The position numbers were made by a program, and so were the translations under genes. From NCBI GenBank assembly GCA_000242935.3, contig CP007053.1:2775001-2839000 (forward strand): 64,000 nucleotides of DNA, given 5' to 3'. Below, piece after piece: positions 31,314 to 40,159 of the stretch (the stretch's first letter is position 1; each line of letters opens with the position of its first letter). The DNA is from Opitutaceae bacterium TAV5 (GTDB taxonomy: Bacteria > Verrucomicrobiota > Verrucomicrobiia > Opitutales > Opitutaceae). The notes beneath the pieces were generated by a model, which worked only from the letters and a program-made list of their open reading frames with translations, ran no database searches and was not told the origin of the DNA.

Positions 31314-31333
31314 CTGCCAGCCCGGGCTGTCAG
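31314..31333. promoter_or_regulatory. Near-perfect palindrome in the HAD/tnaA intergenic region
   Basis: CTGCCAGCCCGGGCTGTCAG, nine of ten base pairs symmetrical, lies in the middle of the 403-bp gap between the divergent HAD and tnaA genes; further CTGGCAG/TGGCAGG half-sites follow at about 31350-31371. It could be an operator for one or both units. The rest of the gap shows no convincing gene; a 104-codon open frame (31118-31432) has no family features. Confidence 0.3.
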
Positions 31334-31476
31334 AAACCTGATATTACGGCTGGCAGACCTGAGAGTGGCAGGTCGTCGCCATTCCCTGTGTGGACCGGCC
31401 TTCTTTTTGCCATTTTATTGCTTCAGGCTTGAATCAGGTGCGGTTATCCGGCGTTTTCTGGCCTTTATCCTTCATT

Positions 31477-32958
31477 ATGGCCACCCCTCAGCCCTCCTCC
31501 TCCGGTCTTTCCGGCAACGTCAGGTTTTTCAGCGGCGAAAGCCTCCCGCTGGAAATGCACAAGGTGCGTGTCGTGCAAAAACTCCACCTCGTGCCCGTCG
31601 AGCGCCGCCTCGAGGCGATCCGCGAAGCCGGTTTCAACAGCTTCCTGCTCGGCACGAAGGACGTTTACCTGGACATGCTCACCGACTCCGGCACCAACGC
31701 CATGAGCGACAACCAGACGGCCGCCATGTTTCAGGCCGACGACGCCTACGCCGGTTCGCAGAGTTTCGTGCGCCTCAACCAGGCGGTGGAGGACGTGTTC
31801 GGCAAAAAATACCTGCTTCCTGTCCACCAGGGCCGCGCCGCCGAGAACATCCTCGCCCAGACATTCGTGAAGCCCGGCACCATCGTGCCGATGAACTACC
31901 ACTTCACCACGACGCACGCGCACATCCACCTCAACGGCGGCACGATCGAGGAACTCGTCGCCGACGACGCGCTCGAGGTCGAGAGCACCAAGCCCTTCAA
32001 GGGCGACCTCGATCCGGACAAGTTGCGCAAGAGCATCGAAAAACACGGCGCCGACAAAATCGCCTTCGTGCGCATGGAGGCGTCCACCAACCTCATCGGC
32101 GGGCAGCCATTCTCGATCGGCAACATGCGCGAGATCCGCGCCATTGCCGACCGGCACCGGCTCCTGCTCGTGCTCGACGCCTCGCTCATCGGCGAGAACG
32201 CGTACTGGATCAAGCGCCGCGAGGAAGAGTTCCGCCACGCCGATATCGCCACGATCCTGCGCACGATGTGCGGTCTGGCGGACATCGTTTATTTCTCGGC
32301 CCGCAAGGTGACGTCCTCGCGCGGCGGCGGCATCTGCACCAACCGCCGCGACCTGCTCGACCGGATGAAACACCTCGTGCCGCTCTACGAAGGGTTTCTC
32401 ACTTACGGTGGCATTTCCGTGCGCGAGATCGAGGCCATGGCCGTCGGCCTGCGCGAGACGACGGACGAGACGGTCATCTCGCAAAGCCCGTCGTTCATCG
32501 AGCACCTCGTCGGCCGCCTGCAAAAACAGGGCGTGCCCGTGGTGACGCCGGCGGGCGGACTCGGCTGCCACATCGACGCGACCGGCTTCCTGCCGCACCT
32601 CGACCAGCGCCAGTATCCGGCGGCGGCGCTGGTGGCGGCGTTTTACATCGCCTCGGGCGTGCGCGGCATGGAGCGCGGCACGATGTCGAGCGTGCGCGAC
32701 GAAAACGGCGACGACGTGCTCGCCGACGCCGAGCTCATGCGCCTGGCGATGCCGCGCCGCGTGTTCACGCTCTCGCAGGTCCGTTACGTGGAGGACCGCC
32801 TCGCGTGGCTCTACCGGAACCGCGACCTGATCGGCGGCGTGCAGTTTGTGGAGGAGCCGCCGGTGTTGCGCTTTTTCATGGGTCGCCTCGGCGCGACGAG
32901 CGACTGGCCGGAAACGCTCATGGCGAAATTCCGGAAGGATTTTGGCGACAGTCTGTAG
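31477..32958 (+). CDS. tnaA: Tryptophanase / tyrosine phenol-lyase family beta-eliminating lyase
   Basis: 493 residues from ATG 31477. It matches TnaA along its length: FNSFLLGTKDVYLDMLTDSG, HQGRAAENIL, NYHFTTTHAHIHLNGGT, GGQPFSIGNMREIRAI, ENAYWIKRREEEF, the PLP-lysine region YFSARKVTSS (second basic residue, Lys) followed by GGG, and EGFLTYGGISVREIEAMAVG. Family reaction: PLP-dependent cleavage of tryptophan to indole, pyruvate and ammonia, or of tyrosine to phenol. Sequence alone does not separate the two here, and the weak match at the lysine segment (KVTSSRGGG against KDAMVPMGG in E. coli) leaves room for another amino-acid substrate. No TnaC-like leader is evident. Confidence 0.85.
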   Translation: MATPQPSSSGLSGNVRFFSGESLPLEMHKVRVVQKLHLVPVERRLEAIREAGFNSFLLGTKDVYLDMLTDSGTNAMSDNQTAAMFQADDAYAGSQSFVRLNQAVEDVFGKKYLLPVHQGRAAENILAQTFVKPGTIVPMNYHFTTTHAHIHLNGGTIEELVADDALEVESTKPFKGDLDPDKLRKSIEKHGADKIAFVRMEASTNLIGGQPFSIGNMREIRAIADRHRLLLVLDASLIGENAYWIKRREEEFRHADIATILRTMCGLADIVYFSARKVTSSRGGGICTNRRDLLDRMKHLVPLYEGFLTYGGISVREIEAMAVGLRETTDETVISQSPSFIEHLVGRLQKQGVPVVTPAGGLGCHIDATGFLPHLDQRQYPAAALVAAFYIASGVRGMERGTMSSVRDENGDDVLADAELMRLAMPRRVFTLSQVRYVEDRLAWLYRNRDLIGGVQFVEEPPVLRFFMGRLGATSDWPETLMAKFRKDFGDSL

Positions 32959-32982
32959 TGCCGGTAGTCCGAACGCTCCGGA

Positions 32983-33056
32983 TTTTTGCACCAAGGGCGC
33001 AAGGATCGCCAAGGGGCTATCCTCCCTTCTTCGCGTCCTTCGTGCTCTTTGTGTAA
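32983..33056. repeat. Diverged family C palindromic repeat
   Basis: TTTTTGCACCAAGGGCGCAAG at the left and CTTTGTGTAA at the right match the ends of the family C element at 8807, with a rearranged centre (GGCTATCC). Its right half encodes the last residues of the gene at 33017-33382. Confidence 0.65.
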
Positions 33057-33382
33057 CGTTCTGCTTTTTCATGTCCGTGCCCGAGCAATACGGCGGCGAT
33101 GGCGGTCCACTCGTCATCGAGCGGGATGCCGCGGTCCGGCATCGTCCGGCCGGCGCGGGCGTACCAGTAGCCGGCATTGCCGAGGTCGCCCTCCTTGCGG
33201 TGCAGGTACGCGTGGACCCAGTCGCCGTCGCGCGTGCCGCCCTGCTGGCAAAGTTCGTGCGCGCGGTCCCAGTCGCCCTGCGCATCCGCATGCAGGGCTT
33301 GCAGCGGCAGCGACAAACCGGCGGCAGCCAGTTCGGCACCGGACAGCGAGCGAAACGTTGCGGGCGTGAGAGTCGGTTTCAT
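33017..33382 (-). CDS. Conserved hypothetical protein (small helical, TPR-like)
   Basis: 121 residues from ATG 33382 (MKPTLTPATFRSLSGAEL). The body reads ALHADAQGDWDRAHELCQQG, VHAYLHRKEGDLGNAGYWYA, then RAGRTMPDRGIPLDDEWTAI, a pattern recurring in small proteins of several Proteobacteria and Verrucomicrobia and resembling one or two TPR-like helical hairpins. No function is known to me. The last ~13 residues (ERYTKSTKDAKKGG) come from the diverged family C repeat, so the original C-terminus was probably shorter or different. Confidence 0.7.
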   Translation of the reverse strand: MKPTLTPATFRSLSGAELAAAGLSLPLQALHADAQGDWDRAHELCQQGGTRDGDWVHAYLHRKEGDLGNAGYWYARAGRTMPDRGIPLDDEWTAIAAVLLGHGHEKAERYTKSTKDAKKGG

Positions 33383-33440
33383 GCGCAGCAACAAACCCCT
33401 CGCCGCCCGTCCGGCAAGCGCCGGCTCGATCCGATGTTCC

Positions 33441-34460
33441 CTATTTCAGCCGCACCGAGGGTCCGTCCACCCAGACGCCTTCGACCATCACGACCTTGGG
33501 GTCTGCGGGGATGCCGGTTTCATTGCGCTGGATCTGGCCAATGACCAGGTCGATGGCCGAGGCGCCGACCACTTCGGGACGCTGGTCCAGCCCGGCGTAT
33601 CCGGAATAGCGCTCCAGCGTGGCCAGGCCGATGCCTTCCGGGGCAATCTTCCGGCCTGCATCCCGCGCCCATCCGAGCAGCGCCACATCGGGCACCACCA
33701 TCGCATCGGGCCGATTCTGGCCGATCCACCGCTCCATTTCGGCGCGGTCCGGCGTCGGGTAGGTGAAATGGCGGATCGAAGCGGCGCCGTGCATTTGCCG
33801 GAAGACGAGGATCGCCGCCAGCCAGTTATGAACGACGATCCGGCTCACGCGTTTTTCCAGCGCCACGCCGATCCGCCGGTAGCCGCGCTTCCGCAGCGTC
33901 TTCAACGTGTGCAGCATGCCCTGAAACTGGTGCGGGCATGCCCGGTGCAGCGACGGCCGGACCATCGAGTATCCCACGGCCGCGCACGAAAACCACTCCC
34001 AGCGCAGGCGCATGTGGCCGAAACCTTCCGGTAGTGGCGCCACGCATACGCCGCGAATGCCGCGGCTGTGCAGGATTTCGCTCAGCCGCCGCGCCGTCAT
34101 GCCCGGTTCGCGCAGCCAGAAATGCTCCACGCGATAGCCCTGCTGCGCGGCCCGCGCGCGGGCGCCCGCATATGCGCCAGGCGAAAAAGTGGTGCAGTAC
34201 CAGCCTTGGCGTTCGGGGTACGCCGTCACCCACGCGATGGTGCCGATCTCCTCGCCCCGCCGCCGGCCGCTGCGCCGCCCGGCGAGCGCGGCGATGAGCG
34301 GATCGGGGTGGTAATTCATCTGCGCCGCCAGCGTCTGGAGCCGTTCGCGCATCGCCAGCGAGATGCGCGGCGAATTGCGCAACGCCATGCTCACCGTCGC
34401 CGCCGTGACGCCGGCGGCGTCGGCAATCTGTTTCAACGTGGTGCGATGGGTCATGCTCAT
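33441..34460 (-). CDS. LacI-family transcriptional regulator
   Basis: 339 residues (ATG 34460; ATG 34454 equally good). HTH: TLKQIADAAGVTAATVSMAL, then RNSPRISLAMRERLQTLAAQ and the hinge NYHPDPLIAALAG. The effector domain is periplasmic-binding-protein-like (GYRVEHFWLREPGMTARRLS, RGYRRIGVALEKR). The end NETGIPADPKVVMVEGVWVD is the signature shared by all three LacI genes in this window. Divergent from the PEP-CTERM gene at 34612, with a perfect palindrome between them, so it probably controls the 34612-42682 cluster and itself. Confidence 0.9.
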   Translation of the reverse strand: MSMTHRTTLKQIADAAGVTAATVSMALRNSPRISLAMRERLQTLAAQMNYHPDPLIAALAGRRSGRRRGEEIGTIAWVTAYPERQGWYCTTFSPGAYAGARARAAQQGYRVEHFWLREPGMTARRLSEILHSRGIRGVCVAPLPEGFGHMRLRWEWFSCAAVGYSMVRPSLHRACPHQFQGMLHTLKTLRKRGYRRIGVALEKRVSRIVVHNWLAAILVFRQMHGAASIRHFTYPTPDRAEMERWIGQNRPDAMVVPDVALLGWARDAGRKIAPEGIGLATLERYSGYAGLDQRPEVVGASAIDLVIGQIQRNETGIPADPKVVMVEGVWVDGPSVRLK

Positions 34461-34502
34461 GGCGAGGAGGAAGCCGGCGCGGGCGTCTGTCAGTCGTGGC
34501 GC

Positions 34503-34520
34503 TGTTTAATCAGTTAAACA
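34503..34520. promoter_or_regulatory. Palindromic operator candidate for the LacI regulator
   Basis: TGTTTAATCAGTTAAACA, with perfect 7-bp arms around TCAG, lies 43 bp upstream of the LacI start and 92 bp upstream of the PEP-CTERM start. Its A/T richness stands out against the GC-rich surroundings. Length and symmetry fit LacI/GalR-type operators, although the usual central CG step is absent. Confidence 0.55.
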
Positions 34521-34611
34521 ACGAGCCGGTTGCGGACGCAAGCGGGCAGGGGCCATCGTCCGCCCGCACTTACCCGATCCCGACCCGCCAACATCCGATC
34601 ACCATTCCGCC

Positions 34612-35436
34612 ATGAAGAAACCTCACCGATCCATCTTTGCAGTCACTGCGGTTACCGTGACTGCCGCTGCCATCCTCCTCACCGGCGCGCCCTCCGCCAG
34701 CGCTGCGCTCGAAATCAAGGCCACGGACGTCACCGGAAACGCCGGTGCCTTCGGCTACACTTACAGCCTCGGTTATGCCGACCTCACGGCGGCCGCCACG
34801 GCAGCGGACAAGGATCCGGCTGGCGGCAACGTGAATCTCCAGAGCGGGAAACTCTTCGACGACGTGTTTTCGATCAGTGCGAACATTTACCAGAAGATGG
34901 AAGCATCCAGCGGAGCATGGACCAACGGCTACATCTTTGCGAATGGCGGCACCGCGCAGTCGTCCTTCACCTACAAGTTCGATTTCACCGGTGCCGGTTA
35001 CGAGATCACCTCGTTCACCGTGAAAGACATTCTCTTTTCCACCAGCGCCAACAGTTACTGGAGCGGTATGAAATCCGTGACCACCCAGTACAGCCTGGAT
35101 GGCACCCACTGGACGGATCTGCGCTCCACCACCTCGCTGGCCGGTGGAAGCAACACCTTCACCGGCGGCACTTCGTCAACCATCACGCTTTCGCCGGGTG
35201 AATCGATCGTTTATTATCGTGTCCTCTTCGAATCGCTCAACGGCACGACTACCCTCGGCAGCGAACAATCCTGGAACCGCCTCAACGGCATCACGGGAGC
35301 CAACAACGCCAACTTCTTCGAGGTCGATTTCAACCTCGCTCCGGCCTCCATCCCCGAGCCTGCTGCGATGGCTGCGCTGCTTGGCGCCGGCGTCGTCGGG
35401 TATGCGTTGATTCGCCGCTTCCGTTCCCGTGCCTGA
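34612..35436 (+). CDS. PEP-CTERM sorting-domain secreted protein
   Basis: 274 residues. Signal peptide MKKPHRSIFAVTAVTVTAAA... ending SASAALE. The mature part is a beta-rich domain with TYKFDFTGAGYEITSFTVKD and TQYSLDGTHWTDLRST, reminiscent of F5/8-type (discoidin-like) sandwiches, and shares WNRLNG...FEVDFNLA with the protein at 46830 (WNRINSTDNPFTVTFDVA). C-terminus SIPEPAAMAALLGAGVVGYA plus RRFRSRA is a PEP-CTERM signal. First gene of the rightward cluster that continues to 42682. Confidence 0.88.
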   Translation: MKKPHRSIFAVTAVTVTAAAILLTGAPSASAALEIKATDVTGNAGAFGYTYSLGYADLTAAATAADKDPAGGNVNLQSGKLFDDVFSISANIYQKMEASSGAWTNGYIFANGGTAQSSFTYKFDFTGAGYEITSFTVKDILFSTSANSYWSGMKSVTTQYSLDGTHWTDLRSTTSLAGGSNTFTGGTSSTITLSPGESIVYYRVLFESLNGTTTLGSEQSWNRLNGITGANNANFFEVDFNLAPASIPEPAAMAALLGAGVVGYALIRRFRSRA

Positions 35437-35466
35437 AACGACCACGATTCATTGCATTTTCAAACC

Positions 35467-38400
35467 ATGCCGTCTTTTCCCAAATCCGCTGCGTTGTTCG
35501 GCTCCGCCGTCCTTGCCTGCCTGCTGACGAGGGCCGCATTTGCCTCGCAAGGCACTGACGGGCCCGGACGCGAGGTGACGGTCATTCGCACCACGGCCAC
35601 CGGGGACAGCGATGCCTCCTGGCGGACCGAACGCCGCGCGGCTTCCTCCTCCGGAGGCGGGCTCCGTTTCGGCGCCTTGCCGGCGCCGGAGGGCGGCGAC
35701 GGCGCGATTGTCACCATCGTCCGGATACCGGAGGGAGGAAAAAACGACAATGTTCTCCGCCTGGTCAAACGCCTCGGCTCTGCCGACTGGACCGACCTGG
35801 AGTCGCTCACCCTGCGCCTCGGCTGGCGATTCGCCGCGCCTGCGCAGGGCCGGCACCGCCTGTTCCTCGTTGTCCGTTCGCCCGGCGTCATCGCCAGCAT
35901 TCCACTCGACAGTGCGCTCGAAAGGAATCTTGCCAACGATGGTTCCCTGCACGCTTTCACATTTGCACTCCGGGGATCGGCTGCGCCGCCGGAAGCCGCC
36001 CCGATCGACTGGGCAAAAATCACGCAGATCGACATCACCATCGACGGGCTCACCGCCGCCGACGCCGGCGAGGTTTTTTTCGCCCCGCTCGCCGGTCGCC
36101 TCGCCGTCGCCCCCGCCGGCAACGTGCCGCTTTCGTCCGTCAGGATTTCCAATATCCCCCCTGCATTCTACGAACGGCCCGGCCTGGAAAAGCTGCCGCC
36201 CGTCGATTATGCCGCGCTCCCCGTCGTCAACGTCCGCGATGCCGGCGCGACCGGCGACGGGGAGACCGACGACCAGCCCGCGTTCGAAAAAGCGCTGAAA
36301 ACCCTGAAACGCATCGGTGGCGGCGTCCTTTACGTGCCGGCCGGCACCTATGCGTTCCATAACAAAAAAAGCCAGGCTACCTGGACGCTCGAAGGCGATT
36401 GGGACGAGCCGTTGCGCAACATCCACTTTGTCGGCGAAGGCGAGGCCTCGCAGATCCGTTGCATACCCCGCTCTTTCGCGGGCGGTTCATGGGGGGCGAC
36501 GTATGCGTGGGATTTCGGCAGCGCGGAAAACGTCACCCTGCGCGACCTCTCCTTCAGCATCTTCCCCTTCTACAATGCCCGCGGCACCGGCCTGTTTCGC
36601 GGCATGTATGCGCTCCAGTTCGGCAGCTATTCGCCCGACGCCCGCCGCGTCTCCGGCGTGCAGATGCTCCGCGTCACGTTTGACCAGAGCGTGATCGGTC
36701 CGCTTTTCCGGCGCGGCTGCACCGATTCGTGGGTCGTCGATTGCCGCGTGCGCAACACCACCGCCGACGGCATCCACCTCGACACCGCCTCCGGCATCAC
36801 CGCCGCGTACAATCTCGTCGAATACTCCGGCGATGACGCGCTCGCCTCCATTTCCGTGCAGAGCGTCAAACGCCCCGCTACAGCCAACCGCTTTCTCCAC
36901 AACACGCTCATCGCCGCCCAGTGCCGCGGCGTGGCCGTCGGCGGCACCGATATCGAGGTTGCAGGCAACTGGATCGAACGCTCCCAGCTTCCGGCGATTT
37001 TCCTGCATGGTCACGGTCACAATCCTGTTGACGGCGATCCCGTGCTCCGCCCTGTCCTGCGCAACAACATCCTCGTCGGCAACAACCTGAACCTTTCCAA
37101 AGCCGCCTATCCCGGCGGCATCCTCGGCGAATTCAACATCCGGGACGCGCTCATCGAAAACAACGCCCTCTACGCCACCGGCGGGGACGGCATCAACTTT
37201 CACCGGTATCCGACCGGAAAATACAAAACGGGAATCGAGGTCTTCGATCCCCGCGGCGTGATCCTCCGCAACAACCATATCGAGGCCAGCACCGGCTACG
37301 GTTTTCGGATCACCCGCGGGCCGGTCGTCACCGGCCTCGTCCTGGAGCAAAACACGTTTGTCGCCAACCACGACGGCGACCTCGCCATTGAAGGCGAAGC
37401 CCCCGGTGCCGTTATTCGAGAGAGCACAACCGGCTCCTCCGCTGCCCCTCGCTTCTACGACATCTACCGCCTCGTCCGTAATCTATCCCCCGCCACTTCT
37501 CACGCCCCCGCTCCCGTCATCGCCTCCGTTTCCCCTTCCGCGAACACCGTTCTCAATGCCCGCGATTTCGGCGCCCGCGGTGACGGCGCCACGGACGACA
37601 CCGCCGCCCTCCAGCGTGCGCTCGACGCCATGCCTGCGGCAGGCGGCATCCTGCGCATTCCCGCCGGCCGTTACCGCATCGCCACGACCGCATCCGATCG
37701 CGCCACGCTCTTCAGCGCCCTCGACCGCCACCTGCTCGTCGCCGGCAAGACCGATCTGCGGATCGAGGGCGAACCGGGCGAACCCGGCGCCGTTCTCCTT
37801 TTCGAGAATCCCGATGCCATCGGTCTGCGTCTCGTCGCCAGCGAACGTGTCACGATCAGCGATCTCGAACTCCGCCTGACGCCTCCCGCCGCCTCGCCTG
37901 TCGCCGTCCGCCACAACCGCGCCCTGCTCGACGCCGCCGGCTGCACGCAACTCGCCATCGACCGCGTGACAGCCATCGATTCCGGCGGCCCCGGCATCCG
38001 TATCGACACCTGCCGCGATGTCACGATCACCGGAAGCACGGTGCGCGGCGCCGGCACCTTCGGCATGACCATCGAATCGAGCGACGCCGTGCGCGTCGCA
38101 TCCTGCCACCTGGAAAACAGCCGCGATGCCGGCCTCCGCATCGACCAGACCGGCGGCCTGACCCGCGCTTCGCAGGGCGTCGTTTTCGAGAACAACACCA
38201 TCACCGGAACCCGTGAAGGTTTCGGCATCGCCCTCTGCGCCGGAAACGATATTCGTGTGACTAAAAATACGATACGAGGAACCTACCAGTCGGCCATCGC
38301 CTTCTGGCAACAACAGGGTTTTCTGCCGCGCATCGGCCGCGCGACGCTTTCCGGCAACACGATCGAGGACTGCGCGACCGGCAAGCTTTCTCCCACACGC

Positions 38401-38616
38401 GGAGCCATCACGCTGTTCGGCACCGCGCTCACGCACCTGGAAATCACAGACACTCGCTGGCAACGGACCGCCGACCAGCCCGCGGTCACCCTCCTTGCCC
38501 TGTCCGCGAAACGCCCGATAGAATCGCTCATTCTTCGCGGCAATACCTTCGGTCGCGCCGACATCGGGATCGCGGCGGATCAGGAGAAAAACATCCGTAG
38601 CCTTACCCTCGACTGA
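35467..38616 (+). CDS. Secreted double beta-helix (Pectate_lyase_3-type) protein
   Basis: 1049 residues from ATG 35467, preceded by no ribosome binding site. After a signal peptide and a ~230-residue N-terminal sandwich domain, a first beta-helix starts at about residue 255 ([20 protein letters not shown]) and a second at about 695 ([20 protein letters not shown]), each followed by [14 protein letters not shown] strands and long runs of parallel-helix coils ([25 protein letters not shown]). Two Pectate_lyase_3 units in one chain suggest an internal fusion or duplication. Probably a polysaccharide lyase, epimerase or glycosidase; catalytic residues were not assigned. Only 30 bp downstream of the PEP-CTERM gene. 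Confidence 0.85.
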   Translation: MPSFPKSAALFGSAVLACLLTRAAFASQGTDGPGREVTVIRTTATGDSDASWRTERRAASSSGGGLRFGALPAPEGGDGAIVTIVRIPEGGKNDNVLRLVKRLGSADWTDLESLTLRLGWRFAAPAQGRHRLFLVVRSPGVIASIPLDSALERNLANDGSLHAFTFALRGSAAPPEAAPIDWAKITQIDITIDGLTAADAGEVFFAPLAGRLAVAPAGNVPLSSVRISNIPPAFYERPGLEKLPPVDYAALPVVNVRDAGATGDGETDDQPAFEKALKTLKRIGGGVLYVPAGTYAFHNKKSQATWTLEGDWDEPLRNIHFVGEGEASQIRCIPRSFAGGSWGATYAWDFGSAENVTLRDLSFSIFPFYNARGTGLFRGMYALQFGSYSPDARRVSGVQMLRVTFDQSVIGPLFRRGCTDSWVVDCRVRNTTADGIHLDTASGITAAYNLVEYSGDDALASISVQSVKRPATANRFLHNTLIAAQCRGVAVGGTDIEVAGNWIERSQLPAIFLHGHGHNPVDGDPVLRPVLRNNILVGNNLNLSKAAYPGGILGEFNIRDALIENNALYATGGDGINFHRYPTGKYKTGIEVFDPRGVILRNNHIEASTGYGFRITRGPVVTGLVLEQNTFVANHDGDLAIEGEAPGAVIRESTTGSSAAPRFYDIYRLVRNLSPATSHAPAPVIASVSPSANTVLNARDFGARGDGATDDTAALQRALDAMPAAGGILRIPAGRYRIATTASDRATLFSALDRHLLVAGKTDLRIEGEPGEPGAVLLFENPDAIGLRLVASERVTISDLELRLTPPAASPVAVRHNRALLDAAGCTQLAIDRVTAIDSGGPGIRIDTCRDVTITGSTVRGAGTFGMTIESSDAVRVASCHLENSRDAGLRIDQTGGLTRASQGVVFENNTITGTREGFGIALCAGNDIRVTKNTIRGTYQSAIAFWQQQGFLPRIGRATLSGNTIEDCATGKLSPTRGAITLFGTALTHLEITDTRWQRTADQPAVTLLALSAKRPIESLILRGNTFGRADIGIAADQEKNIRSLTLD

Positions 38617-38665
38617 TCCCGCCCGTTCTTTCCTTCGTATCGCCGCGCATTCTCCCCAAACCGCC

Positions 38666-39352
38666 ATGAAAACATCCATATCTCCGAATATCTCGTCCCG
38701 CATCATCCGCCGTTCGCGTCCTGCGGGTTTCACGCTCATCGAACTGCTCACGGTCATTGCCATCATCGGCGTGCTGGCGGGCATCCTTATCCCCGTCGTC
38801 TCGCGTGTGCGCCACTCGGCGCGCGCGGCCACCTGCAAGAGCAACCTTCGCCAGATTGCCACCTACATCATCATCGGGGCGAACGACAACCGGGGCAAAT
38901 TCTGGGGCGATACCGATACCAACGACGAGTATACCCGCATCCAGTACATCATGGAGTACCACGACGACTGGGGAGCCATCACCACCGCGGGTCTGCTAAA
39001 AAAAGGCGAAGAGAGCATCCTCATCTGTCCGGTCAACAAAGCGGACGGCAACCCGTTCGTCGATCCGGTGGCTCACGGATCCTCCTGGGAGTGCCATTAT
39101 GTGGCCAACCGGAAAGTGTATCCGAACTGGACCACGACCGGGCGGGTCAACACGGCCACCCGGCTCGATGATCCCGATGCCTCGCGCCTGCCGCTGGTCT
39201 GGGACTGGCGCGGAGACAAGGGCTCGGGCACATCGCGGAGTTCCCATCACTCCAGCCCGGGCTCAAAGCCTGACAGTGAAAACTCCGCCACCTTTGCCTT
39301 CACCGACGGCTCGGTCCGCTTCCTGAAGCATCCGGAAAAAGTGGTGCCCTGA
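38666..39352 (+). CDS. Prepilin-like protein with N-terminal cleavage/methylation motif
   Basis: 228 residues. A basic leader ending RPAG is followed by [20 protein letters not shown] and [20 protein letters not shown]. The last third holds [29 protein letters not shown] and the terminal [17 protein letters not shown]. Cysteines around ILICPV and WECHY may form a disulphide. It is followed after 34 bp by a clear paralogue (39387). Same operon as the two beta-helix genes. Confidence 0.92.
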   Translation: MKTSISPNISSRIIRRSRPAGFTLIELLTVIAIIGVLAGILIPVVSRVRHSARAATCKSNLRQIATYIIIGANDNRGKFWGDTDTNDEYTRIQYIMEYHDDWGAITTAGLLKKGEESILICPVNKADGNPFVDPVAHGSSWECHYVANRKVYPNWTTTGRVNTATRLDDPDASRLPLVWDWRGDKGSGTSRSSHHSSPGSKPDSENSATFAFTDGSVRFLKHPEKVVP

Positions 39353-39386
39353 CTCTGCCGGCGGGTTTACATCCGCTCCTCTCGCC

Positions 39387-40061
39387 ATGCGTTGCCTCAC
39401 ACGTTTACGGTTCTCTTCCCCTGCTGCCGCCACGCGCGGTTTCACGCTCGTCGAGTTGCTCACGGTTATCACGATTATCGGCATTCTCGCCGGCATCATG
39501 ATTCCTGTGGTGTCACGCGTCCGCTTCTCCGCGCGTGCCACCCAATGCCGCAGCAACATCCGCCAGATCGTCAATTACATGGTCCTCGGCGCGAACGAGA
39601 ACAAGGGTCGTTTGCTGGACCGGACGGATGGCGGAGGAAATGATGAGATAACGCGTATTCAACTCCTGATGACGGGTCAGAGTTCCGGAACGCTCAAAAG
39701 CATCGGATTGATGACAAAGGGTGAGGAAAAAATCCTGATATGCCCGGTGAGCAAATCCGTCGGAGCCACTCCTCTTGTCAATCCGGCAAGTGGCGCGAGT
39801 TGGGAGTGTCATTATTCGGCCTGCCGGAAAATTTATGTTTCCTGGGAAAGCTCGGCGGGGCGCGTCGACACGCCGACCCGGCTCGATGAGTCCGATGCTG
39901 CCCGAATCCCGGTGGTCTGGGACCAGCGAGGCGACAACCCCTCGCAGAAAATGAACAAGCATCATTCTGCCCCTGGAGCCGACGACGAGAAATCAGCCGT
40001 TTTCGGTTATCTCGACGGTTCGGTGCGTTTTGTGAAAAGCCCCGGGTCAGTGTTCCGGTAA
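39387..40061 (+). CDS. Prepilin-like protein, tandem paralogue
   Basis: 224 residues. TRGFTLVELLTVITIIGILA and [20 protein letters not shown], then EEKILICPVSKSVGATPLVN, WECHYSACRKIYVSWESSAG and VVWDQRGDNPSQK, ending YLDGSVRFVKSPGSVFR. It aligns with the preceding gene throughout, so the pair arose by tandem duplication. The copies differ most between residues 70 and 110, the part expected to be exposed. Confidence 0.92.
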   Translation: MRCLTRLRFSSPAAATRGFTLVELLTVITIIGILAGIMIPVVSRVRFSARATQCRSNIRQIVNYMVLGANENKGRLLDRTDGGGNDEITRIQLLMTGQSSGTLKSIGLMTKGEEKILICPVSKSVGATPLVNPASGASWECHYSACRKIYVSWESSAGRVDTPTRLDESDAARIPVVWDQRGDNPSQKMNKHHSAPGADDEKSAVFGYLDGSVRFVKSPGSVFR

Positions 40062-40159
40062 GCCTTCTTTTTACCGGCCTGCAAACCACCCTTTTTCTTC
40101 CGGACAGCGTGAAGCCTCTTCGCGTCTGTCTGTTCCGTCACTCCCGTAACCCCCGTATC

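Noticed and set aside
31118-31432. 104-codon frame upstream of the tryptophanase-like gene as a TnaC-type leader
   Set aside because: Too long, no TnaC-like Trp and Pro arrangement at its end, and no boxA/rut-like features that I can identify.
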